From a bacterium (GTDB lineage Bacteria > Actinomycetota > Aquicultoria > Aquicultorales > Aquicultoraceae), in contig CADDYS010000008.1 of the NCBI GenBank assembly GCA_902810715.1, positions 1 to 44,274 on the forward strand: a DNA stretch of 44,274 nt. Direction: 5' to 3'. The notes beneath the pieces are model-generated. The model was not told the DNA's origin, made no database searches, and saw nothing but the letters and a program-made list of their open reading frames with translations. A program made the position numbers and the translations under genes. Positions 1-6,481 of the stretch are shown in pieces. The first letter of the stretch is position 1; each line of letters opens with the position of its first letter.

Positions 1-55
1 TTAGCTATCAACTCACATGTAATCCCATTGGCTTTACCCTAAGGAGATGTAAGAA

Positions 56-1447
56 ATGAGCGAACATGTAGAAACGATTACGAGTGAACCAGTAGTGAGA
101 CAACAACTAGGCTGGTCTGAACTATGGAAAAAAGAAGATTGGTGGGCTATATATCTTGGAATCGGCATAGTAATTATCGCACTCATCGCGTTTCTAAACG
201 GCAGCACCCTTATAAAATCGCTCTCCATTAACCCCGGAGGGCTTAAATGGACATCTTTCAACCAGTTGATAAATCACTTCACAGAAAACTATCAACTGTA
301 TATCCTGCAACTAATCTCATGGCTTATTATTTTTGGGGTTTCAACGAGAATAATGGGTATAAGTATGCCCAAATTTATCCCATCCTTTATTGTTCTTTAT
401 GTGCTGTCAATGATAATGTTTTCAATCGGTGGGTGGGCAAATGCTTCTAAGTATAACCTTGAGCCGCCGCTTGTAGCCCTAGTTGCGGGTCTCTTGATAG
501 CAAATATTATCCCTTTGCCTAAATGGATGGACTCCGGATTCAGGGTGGAATATTATATTAAGACGGGAATCGTCCTTCTTGGCGCAACTTTTCCTATAAC
601 ACTGATAGTATCTGCAGGGCCCATTGCTCTTGTTCAGGCGACCGTAATTTCTCTTATAACATGCCTCACAATCTATTTTGTTGCAACTAAAGTATTTGGT
701 CTTGATAAAAGACTTGGGGCGGTTATCGGCACCGGCGGCGCCGTGTGTGGCGTATCGGGGTCGATGGCTATAGCGAGTGCGGTGGGGGCCAAGAAGGAAC
801 ACCTTTATACCTCGGTAACCCTTGTGGTCGTATGGGCTCTGGTAATGATATTGTTTATCCCATTTGTGTCAAAAGCCTTAAACCTTCATCCTGGTGTAGC
901 CGGTGCGTGGGTAGGTACATCTGAGTTTGCCGATGCCGCCGGTTTTGCCGCTGCCACTGCATACGGTCGCATGGCCGGCAATGAGAATGCCGCCATACAG
1001 GGATTTACCCTTATGAAGGTTATAGGCAGAGATATGTGGATCGGAATCTGGTCGTTCATCTTCGCACTTATAGCCTGCCTGAAATGGGAGAAAGAGGAGT
1101 GCGGTAGAAGGCCGGATGCAATGGAAATCTGGTGGAGGTTTCCGAAGTTTGTTATCGGGTTTTTCGTAGCCTCGCTTTTCATGACCAGTATAACGGCCGG
1201 CTATTCGGCGGCGCAGTTTAGTAAAGTTGTGAAGCCGGATTTGATCGCGCCTATAGTCTCGCTCAGGTCATGGGCGTTCATATTTTGTTTCTTAAGCATC
1301 GGGCTTACAACACGGTTTAGAGAACTTAAATCTGCCGGTTGGAAGCCCTTCGGCGCATTCACCGCCGGAGTTTTAGTAAATGTGGCGCTGGGTTTTATCC
1401 TTTCCGTTTTCGTTTTTGGAAACTACTGGATAGGCCTTGGAAAGTAG
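56..1447 (+). CDS. YeiH/PSE-family membrane transporter (putative sulfate exporter family)
   Basis: Predicted 463-residue polytopic inner-membrane protein of the YeiH / UPF0324 (conserved hypothetical 698) family, often labelled putative sulfate exporters; the substrate is not established. A soluble N-terminal stretch of about 30 residues is followed by roughly ten hydrophobic segments. The family core is visible in the glycine-rich stretch GTGGAVCGVSGSMAIASA and in the later FADAAGFAAATAYG region. The start is ATG with an AAGGAG SD about nine bases upstream. It is longer than the usual family member of about 340-380 residues because of its N-terminal extension. A second family member lies 0.4 kb downstream on the same strand with a small Cys-rich gene between them, suggesting a sulfur-oxyanion or related export locus. 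Stop is TAG. Confidence 0.85.
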   Translation: MSEHVETITSEPVVRQQLGWSELWKKEDWWAIYLGIGIVIIALIAFLNGSTLIKSLSINPGGLKWTSFNQLINHFTENYQLYILQLISWLIIFGVSTRIMGISMPKFIPSFIVLYVLSMIMFSIGGWANASKYNLEPPLVALVAGLLIANIIPLPKWMDSGFRVEYYIKTGIVLLGATFPITLIVSAGPIALVQATVISLITCLTIYFVATKVFGLDKRLGAVIGTGGAVCGVSGSMAIASAVGAKKEHLYTSVTLVVVWALVMILFIPFVSKALNLHPGVAGAWVGTSEFADAAGFAAATAYGRMAGNENAAIQGFTLMKVIGRDMWIGIWSFIFALIACLKWEKEECGRRPDAMEIWWRFPKFVIGFFVASLFMTSITAGYSAAQFSKVVKPDLIAPIVSLRSWAFIFCFLSIGLTTRFRELKSAGWKPFGAFTAGVLVNVALGFILSVFVFGNYWIGLGK

Positions 1448-1496
1448 GATCGCCGCTGCTTAGTAATATATCTATTAGCGGTTGGGAGAAATAGCT

Positions 1497-1712
1497 ATGA
1501 AGATCAATAATAGGTGTCTAAACTGCGAGTTTTTTAACAACGATCCCGAGTGGATAGAAGCCGCCTTCCCGGGGCTAAATTCGCTGAGTTCCGCTTATGG
1601 TTCAGTGAGAGCCGAGTCAGGAACATGCAGTCGCCATGAGGTATTCCTTTCCGCCTGGAAAAGTTGTAGAGATTTCAAACACAGCGAGAGGGCGTGCAGC
1701 CCTTCAAACTAA
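1497..1712 (+). CDS. Small Cys-rich (probable metal-binding) protein
   Basis: A 71-residue protein starting at the ATG preceded by GGGAGA about seven bases upstream; a TTG 15 bases earlier is in frame but has no ribosome site. Four cysteines are arranged as CLNCEFF near residues 9-12, a CSRHE motif near residue 44 and SCRDF near residue 57. The spacing resembles small knuckle proteins that bind zinc or iron through four Cys. No specific function is recognised. It sits between two YeiH-type permease genes and is followed by a strong terminator, so it is probably the last gene of the first permease transcript. Confidence 0.7.
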   Translation: MKINNRCLNCEFFNNDPEWIEAAFPGLNSLSSAYGSVRAESGTCSRHEVFLSAWKSCRDFKHSERACSPSN

Positions 1713-1749
1713 TTATTCCCTCCAGCTGATTTTCTATACAGGGATCGGC

Positions 1750-1790
1750 AAAGCAGCCGGAGAGCTCGCTCTCCGGCTGCTTTACGCTTT
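1750..1790 (+). terminator. Rho-independent terminator
   Basis: A perfect inverted repeat with 16-base arms (AAAGCAGCCGGAGAGC and its complement) spans 1750-1783 and is followed by a T-rich stretch. It ends the first permease / Cys-rich gene transcript. Confidence 0.85.
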
Positions 1791-1847
1791 TATACTGTTT
1801 TTGTATTCCCTTTTTTGATAAAATCTAAGACAGTTATTTCTTAAGAT

Positions 1848-3002
1848 TTGTATTTAGGGTTAAGGCGGGGGGCTAGTGTCTTGCGCAGATTCACCCTTTT
1901 TTATAGACCCATCCCCGGTATTTTACTCATGCTGGCTATCGCCGTCCTAGCTCGAGGCGGTGCCGATTTAGGCCTGCCCTGGTGGCCCGGCATTGAGGCA
2001 TATTTTGCCGCAAGCGTCGCCATGAAGAGAATCTTAATCGATGTCTTGCACCTGAATTACATCCTTATATCCATCATCCTGGGGATGCTTCTGACAAACA
2101 TTCTGGGTATTCCTCGCTGGGCCGCATCCGGTGTAGCTACATCAAGACTTTTTATTAAGGTTGGGGTTGTTTTACTGGGCTCACTCTATAGCGTGATGGA
2201 CCTGGCTAGGTTAGGGGGTATGGCGGTTACCATAATTGTGGGGTTTATCGTTTTGATGCTGGCCTTTACCCTGTGGCTTGGTAAAAGAGTCGGCATGGAT
2301 ATATCGGGGGCAGCTACACTGGCGGCCGGAACGGCGATATGCGGCGTAGCCGCGGTTGTAGCCGTAGCCCCAGTTGTAAGGGCCAAAAACACCGATGTAA
2401 TTTACTCCATTGCTGCCATCCTTGCATTTGGCTTGGCAAGCCTATTTTTATTCCCGGTGGTCGGCACACTGGCTGGATTGAGCGCCCATCAATTCGGTGT
2501 CTGGGCCGGTACCGGCATATTAAATTCCGGCCAGGTCCTTGCTGTGTGCTTGGGCTTTGATCCGGGAAGCGTTGCGCATGCTTCGGAGAGCCTTAAAACA
2601 GGTGAGATTTATAATCTCACCCGCGTTATTTTTCTCCCGTTCGTAGTGCTCTTTCTGGCCTTCTCTGCCAGCCGCTTTGCTTCATCGGAGGACGATATAA
2701 ATATCAACACCAGTCTATGGAGTAAGTTCCCGTTGTTCGTGCTGGGTTTTCTAATCGTGGTTTTTCTTACTTCTTTCGGTCTGCTGGGCGCTACGTCACC
2801 GCCTTCGCGAGAGCTTACCCTTGTACGTAACCTGTACAGTTGGTTTTTTGCGATAGGTTTGGCAGGGCAGGGGATGCAGATATCTCTGCCTGAGTTACGG
2901 CGGGCGGGCGGCAAGACATTGATGGTGGGCACCGCCGCGGGCTTCTTTAAGGCATTGGCGGCGCTGGTAGTGGTGCTGCTTTTTGTATCACAACAACCTT
3001 AA
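1848..3002 (+). CDS. Second YeiH/PSE-family membrane transporter
   Basis: Up to 384 residues, a paralogue of the upstream permease and closer to the usual family length. Hydrophobic segments run through the whole protein. The conserved family core is visible as AAGTAICGVAAVVAVAPVV and the GVWAGTGILNSGQVLAV region, where the first paralogue has FADAAG. The start is uncertain: TTG at 1848 has no SD, while an in-frame TTG at 1881 follows a G-rich tract that could pair weakly with 16S rRNA. Transport of sulfate, sulfite or another anion is family speculation. A small membrane peptide gene follows 18 bases downstream. Stop is TAA. Confidence 0.85.
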   Translation: MYLGLRRGASVLRRFTLFYRPIPGILLMLAIAVLARGGADLGLPWWPGIEAYFAASVAMKRILIDVLHLNYILISIILGMLLTNILGIPRWAASGVATSRLFIKVGVVLLGSLYSVMDLARLGGMAVTIIVGFIVLMLAFTLWLGKRVGMDISGAATLAAGTAICGVAAVVAVAPVVRAKNTDVIYSIAAILAFGLASLFLFPVVGTLAGLSAHQFGVWAGTGILNSGQVLAVCLGFDPGSVAHASESLKTGEIYNLTRVIFLPFVVLFLAFSASRFASSEDDININTSLWSKFPLFVLGFLIVVFLTSFGLLGATSPPSRELTLVRNLYSWFFAIGLAGQGMQISLPELRRAGGKTLMVGTAAGFFKALAALVVVLLFVSQQP

Positions 3003-3020
3003 CGTAAGTGGGCGAGTATT

Positions 3021-3167
3021 ATGTGGCAGATGAATACTATGGAATTTAACGATACCGAAAAAGATGAGACCAAGACACTCTCTCTTCTTTCCAACGAGAG
3101 GCTTGAGGACTACATGGCTCTTGCTCTTGCGGCGTTTATATTAATAGTCGTGCTGTTGTTTTATTGA
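3021..3167 (+). CDS. Small single-pass membrane peptide
   Basis: A 48-residue ORF: a charged N-terminal half (MEFNDTEKDETKTLSLL...) is followed by one clear transmembrane helix near residues 31-48 (YMALALAAFILIVVLLFY). It lies 18 bases after the second YeiH-type gene and is probably co-transcribed, which suggests an accessory subunit or small membrane partner of that permease. The SD is weak (GGCGAG). The stop is TGA; 18 more codons follow before TAG but show no recognisable pattern, so I end it at TGA. The family is unknown. Confidence 0.55.
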   Translation: MWQMNTMEFNDTEKDETKTLSLLSNERLEDYMALALAAFILIVVLLFY

Positions 3168-3265
3168 AAGAGCAATGAGTCTGTACAGGATACCGCCAAT
3201 TTAGGATACCACCCCAGCGTATAGTAACCCCGCTGAATATAATCGAAAAAAAATGTAAAAAATAC

Positions 3266-3294
3266 TTGCCTATTTTATCTGAGGTTGCTATTAT
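3266..3294 (+). promoter_or_regulatory. Sigma-A type promoter
   Basis: TTGCCT at 3266-3271, a 17-base spacer and TATTAT at 3289-3294. Transcription would start near 3301, within a few bases of the CsoR-like palindrome, and would meet a hairpin terminator about 110 bases later. Confidence 0.6.
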
Positions 3295-3307
3295 ATGAAC
3301 TATAGGT

Positions 3308-3323
3308 ATACCCTACGGGGTAT
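3308..3323. promoter_or_regulatory. CsoR/CstR-type operator palindrome
   Basis: ATACCCTACGGGGTAT consists of six-base arms around TACG. It closely resembles the G-tract palindromes bound by CsoR/CstR-family repressors (Cu(I) or persulfide sensors). It lies just after the predicted transcription start, where binding would block initiation. A related palindrome lies near 19635, upstream of the rhodanese gene. No regulator of this family is encoded in the window. Confidence 0.5.
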
Positions 3324-3375
3324 CGTATATAAGGATTTGCCTTCCGCGGTGACCTTGCCGGGTTGCCATCTTTTA

Positions 3376-3413
3376 TAAGGCCCTTACCGCTTGCGGTAGG
3401 GGCCTATGTTTTA
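3376..3413 (+). terminator. Rho-independent terminator
   Basis: Hairpin with arms AAGGCCCTTACCGC and GCGGTAGGGGCCT around a short loop, followed by ATGTTTT. Confidence 0.7.
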
Positions 3414-3446
3414 ACTAATCACATAGCCGCAGTATAACTAACAAAT

Positions 3447-3488
3447 GTTAACAAACAATGAACAATCGTTAACAAATAATGAACAATC
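3447..3488. repeat. 21-bp tandem repeat, two copies
   Basis: GTTAACAAACAATGAACAAT(C) at 3447-3467 is repeated at 3468-3488 with a single C-to-T change. It lies in the AT-rich leader of the TGA-containing HTH gene and may be a regulator site or simple slippage. Confidence 0.7.
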
Positions 3489-3599
3489 CCCTTACCAGGC
3501 CAAACAATCTCCGGCAAAATAACTAAACAGTGAGAGTTTATGTTAAAATAAGAAGCTAGCGTGTAAATTAAGAAACCAACAGAAAGGTGGTTTTTTAAG

Positions 3600-4358
3600 A
3601 TGAGCAAGCTTATGGATATAGACGAGCTTACGGCTTACCTTCAGCTGAGCCGTGAAACCATAGAAGGGCTTATGAAGTGTTGAGACTTTCCCGTAGTTGA
3701 TACCGGCGGTCAGGGCCGGTTTAATAAAGAGGAAGTCGATGCCTGGATGATTAAAAAAGGAAGAAAGGCTGGTGGACAAAGGATGTCCAAACTAGATGTT
3801 CTTAAAGGAGATATCGATCCATTAACGAAACGAATTATTTTTATGGCTATTTTAACAACCGAGCTTGAAAAGGAAGGAATCTCCCCAGTTGCAGGCGGCA
3901 ATTATGCGGTTGAGCTTTACACGTCAGGCGGATGTAAGTCTGAGAGTGTAGATGTATTTGCACCTGTTGAGCCGCTTAATAAACTACTATTATCTTGGGG
4001 ATTCGATAAGGAAAATGGCTACTTGAGCAATGGGGACGTTGATATTATAGTTAAGGTACTGGCAGAGGACTTAAATAAAAATGAGCTGGACAGGGTGAAT
4101 CAAATCGATGTTAACGGATTCCCGGTCTATCTATTGGGCCTTGAAGATACCACTATCGCCAAGCTTAAAGATTTTATCCACGGCAGTGAATCGAACGCTG
4201 TTATTCTAGCCCAAGAGCTTATTGAGCTTAACGTTAACGAGATCGACCTGGACTATCTAAAAGAGCGTGCCGTCCAAGAAGGGGTCATAGATGCGCTTCG
4301 GCGGCTACTCCTTGAGCTTAGATTGGAAGACGAAGATGAATACGAGCGCTATGAGTAA
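3600..4358 (+). CDS. HTH (excisionase-like)-DUF6036-type nucleotidyltransferase-like protein with an in-frame TGA
   Basis: Read as one frame this encodes about 252 residues. The ATG at 3600 has a good SD (AAGGTGG). Residues 1-50 form an excisionase/MerR-like helix-turn-helix: DIDELTAYLQLSRETIEGLM, then FPVVDTGGQGRFNKEEVDAWM. Codon 28 (3681-3683) is TGA, exactly between the recognition helix and the FPVV strand, where relatives usually have Gly. The remaining ~190 residues resemble DUF6036-type nucleotidyltransferase-fold proteins (GGNYAVELYTSGG, then DVDIIVKV, YLLGLEDTTIAKL, LDYLKERA). A separate start at ATG 3747 or 3783 is possible for the C-terminal part. Either TGA is read as an amino acid, or the HTH is a recent nonsense pseudogene. 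The PEBP gene overlaps its 3' end. Stop is TAA. Confidence 0.6.
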
Positions 4359-4956
4359 ACTATTGCCGGTAATGATTCTCTTGCTGGTTACCGTTATTTT
4401 TGCCGGCTGCGGGGGTAAAACTCAGGAGACGATAATGACACCGGCATCCGAAACCGCATCGGAGCCTAAACCAACGACCGGCGGCGAGGGCAACATGAGG
4501 GTAACATCAACTGCCTTCCAGGATAACGGACCCATACCGGAGAAATATGCCCGCCAGGGAGCGGGAGGCGATAACGTATCTATCCCCTTATGGTGGACAG
4601 ACGCTCCCGAGGGAGCAAAGTCTTTTGCGTTCGCAATGGTTGATACAAGCGCAAGGAACTGGGTCCACTGGCTGGTGATAAATATCCCGGTAAAGACCAC
4701 TTCTATTATCGAGGGCGCATCAGGAAAGAGTATGCCGGAGGGCTCAAAGGAGCTTACCAACACATTTGGTGAGATTGGCTACGGCGGCCCGCAACCACCC
4801 CCCAGCTCCGGGGTGCATGATTACGTAACCACAATCTATGCCTTAAACGTCGCGGGGCTTGATCTACCCCAGCAGATATCCTACGACGATTTCTTACAGG
4901 CACTTGATGGCAAAGTCCTTGCCAAAGCAAGCATAACCGGAACATTCTCGCGTTAA
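4351..4956 (+). CDS. PEBP-family (YbhB/YbcL-like) lipoprotein
   Basis: 201 residues. I place the start at ATG 4351, which overlaps the previous stop (ATGAGTAA); upstream ATGs would extend into the preceding gene. The N-terminus is a lipoprotein signal peptide ending in IFAGC, with the lipidated Cys at residue 20. The mature part is a phosphatidylethanolamine-binding / Raf-kinase-inhibitor-like domain, with WVHWLVINIP and the YGGPQPPPSSGVHDY ligand-pocket region. The protein is probably anchored to the outer face of the membrane; the bacterial ligand is unknown. Expression is probably translationally coupled to the upstream gene. Confidence 0.85.
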   Translation: MSKLLPVMILLLVTVIFAGCGGKTQETIMTPASETASEPKPTTGGEGNMRVTSTAFQDNGPIPEKYARQGAGGDNVSIPLWWTDAPEGAKSFAFAMVDTSARNWVHWLVINIPVKTTSIIEGASGKSMPEGSKELTNTFGEIGYGGPQPPPSSGVHDYVTTIYALNVAGLDLPQQISYDDFLQALDGKVLAKASITGTFSR

Positions 4957-4976
4957 TAAATCCTTCAACCTACCCC

Positions 4977-5035
4977 TTGACTTTTATTTAGGTAACTATA
5001 TACTGAGTATATAGCTGCGCATATACTCAGTATAT
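4977..5035 (+). promoter_or_regulatory. Promoter and double PadR-type operator
   Basis: The promoter is TTGACT (4977-4982), a 16-base spacer and TATACT (4999-5004). The -10 lies inside a perfect palindrome at 4996-5014 (CTATATACT-G-AGTATATAG). A second palindrome at 5021-5035 (ATATACT-C-AGTATAT) follows. Paired ATATACT/AGTATAT sites directly upstream of a padR gene fit autorepression of the padR-ABC operon. Confidence 0.8.
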
Positions 5036-5059
5036 ACCCAGGTAAACAGAGGTGGTTTT

Positions 5060-5713
5060 ATGAGCGTCAAATATGGCATTCTGGCCATCCTATCCAGAAG
5101 GCCCTTCCATGGATACGAGCTTAGGCAAGAGCTTGAAGCCGAGCTTGGGTCGAACTGGTCCGTAAACTACGGCCAAATCTACTCAACACTTGATCGCCTT
5201 GAGCGTGACGGTCTTGTAATCCAATCCGACACAGTAGCGGTTAACGACGCGCCGGATCGTAAACTCTACACCATAACGCCTGCCGGACAGGACGAGCTGA
5301 ACAAATGGTTCTTAAACCCGGTCACAAAGATCGATAACCTCCGCGATGAATTTTACGCGAAGGTGGTCTTAAGCTTAACCAGCAATGTATCCACCGAAGA
5401 TGTTCTTCAAATCCAGCGAAAGGCCGAGTTACAGAAGCTGCATGAGCTTACCAGATTAAAAGAGGAGGCAGACCCCGCAATCGAGCTTCCCTGGATAATG
5501 CAGATTGATCTTGCCATCCTACATACCGAAGCGACAATGCAGTGGCTTAACATGTGCGAGGCAAGGCTAAGGAAACTTAAAGATATCTACAAGCAGGGCC
5601 CATCGGTCAAAGTCAAAAGGGATGGCAGAGAAATTAGGCCAGCCGGTGATACTGCGGCAGATATAACCAAACGGGAAGAGAAGCAAACTGCTCGTGACTT
5701 TAGGAGGAGATAG
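5060..5713 (+). CDS. PadR-family transcriptional regulator
   Basis: 217 residues. The N-terminal winged helix (residues 1-85) has the PadR signature: YGILAILSRRPFHGYEL, then NYGQIYSTLDRLERDGLV. A helical C-terminal dimerisation domain (about 90-190) follows, then a charged tail. It starts at ATG with an AGAGGTGG SD. It is the first gene of a three-gene operon with an ABC ATPase (three bases downstream) and an FtsX-type permease. The two operator palindromes in front of it suggest autoregulation that is released by a substrate of the pump, which is typical for PadR-linked exporters of antimicrobials or cell-envelope stress agents. Stop is TAG. Confidence 0.92.
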   Translation: MSVKYGILAILSRRPFHGYELRQELEAELGSNWSVNYGQIYSTLDRLERDGLVIQSDTVAVNDAPDRKLYTITPAGQDELNKWFLNPVTKIDNLRDEFYAKVVLSLTSNVSTEDVLQIQRKAELQKLHELTRLKEEADPAIELPWIMQIDLAILHTEATMQWLNMCEARLRKLKDIYKQGPSVKVKRDGREIRPAGDTAADITKREEKQTARDFRRR

Positions 5714-5716
5714 ACG

Positions 5717-6451
5717 ATGATTATGGAGGCAATCGGATTAATTAAGAGCTATGGCGAAGGCTCTGCCACGGTTAAAGCGCTAGATAATGTGACACTGCAA
5801 ATCGAAGATGGGGAGTTCGTTGCTATTATGGGCCCATCTGGCTCTGGTAAGTCGACACTTCTTCACTTGATGGGTGGCCTTGATAGCATAACCTCCGGGC
5901 AGGTAAAGGTAAACGGGCGAGATATAACTACCTTAAAGGAAGCTGAGCTTGCTAGATTTAGACGAAAAGAAATTGGCTTCATCTTCCAGTCCTACAATCT
6001 TGTCTCGGTGCTCACCGCTGAAGAGAACGTCGCCCTTCCCCTTCTTATGGATGGATGTAAAGAGTCGGTCATGAGAGAAAATGTAGGCAAAGCCATTAAT
6101 CTGGTTGGCCTGGATGGCAGGAGTCACCACAGGCCGTCTCAGCTATCAGGCGGGGAGCAACAGAGAGTTGCCATTGCCAGGGCGATCGTCAATAATCCGA
6201 GCATCATCCTTGCCGATGAACCGACCGGAAATCTCGACTCGGTGAACGCCGAAGAGATTATGGATCTTTTAAGCAACCTACGAAATAAGAGCGGTCAGGC
6301 CATTGTTATGGTAACCCACGACCCAAAGATGGCCGCTTATGCCGACCGCATCATCTTCCTCAAAGATGGAAGGATCATCGACGAAGAACGACTAGGCGGC
6401 AAAATCGATCAGAAGAAGCTGGTATCCAAACTAAAGGGATCGACCAATTAA
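5717..6451 (+). CDS. ABC transporter ATPase, LolD/MacB-type
   Basis: 244 residues with all ATPase motifs: Walker [10 protein letters not shown] (residues 39-47), Q-loop near [16 protein letters not shown], signature [14 protein letters not shown], Walker [14 protein letters not shown] and the switch His in MVTHD. The start follows GGAGGAG. It is cytoplasmic and would energise the FtsX-type permease encoded 30 bases downstream. Family members act in macrolide/peptide efflux, lipoprotein release or envelope stress, usually as mechanotransmission ATPases. The substrate cannot be read from sequence. Confidence 0.95.
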   Translation: MIMEAIGLIKSYGEGSATVKALDNVTLQIEDGEFVAIMGPSGSGKSTLLHLMGGLDSITSGQVKVNGRDITTLKEAELARFRRKEIGFIFQSYNLVSVLTAEENVALPLLMDGCKESVMRENVGKAINLVGLDGRSHHRPSQLSGGEQQRVAIARAIVNNPSIILADEPTGNLDSVNAEEIMDLLSNLRNKSGQAIVMVTHDPKMAAYADRIIFLKDGRIIDEERLGGKIDQKKLVSKLKGSTN

Positions 6452-6481
6452 CCCCAACCGCACTGAAACCAGGAGGCACCA

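Larger units (their letters stand above)
3301..3413 (+). ncRNA. Candidate short terminated transcript (leader or small RNA)
   Basis: The promoter at 3266-3294 and the terminator at 3376-3413 would delimit an RNA of about 110 nt. The only possible peptide (ATG at 3296, 28 codons) overlaps the -10 region and lacks an SD, so a non-coding RNA or attenuated leader is more likely. It matches no RNA family I recognise. Confidence 0.35.

Noticed and set aside
479-802. Antisense ORF in the first YeiH-type gene.
   Set aside because: Shadow frame; the sense gene is clear.
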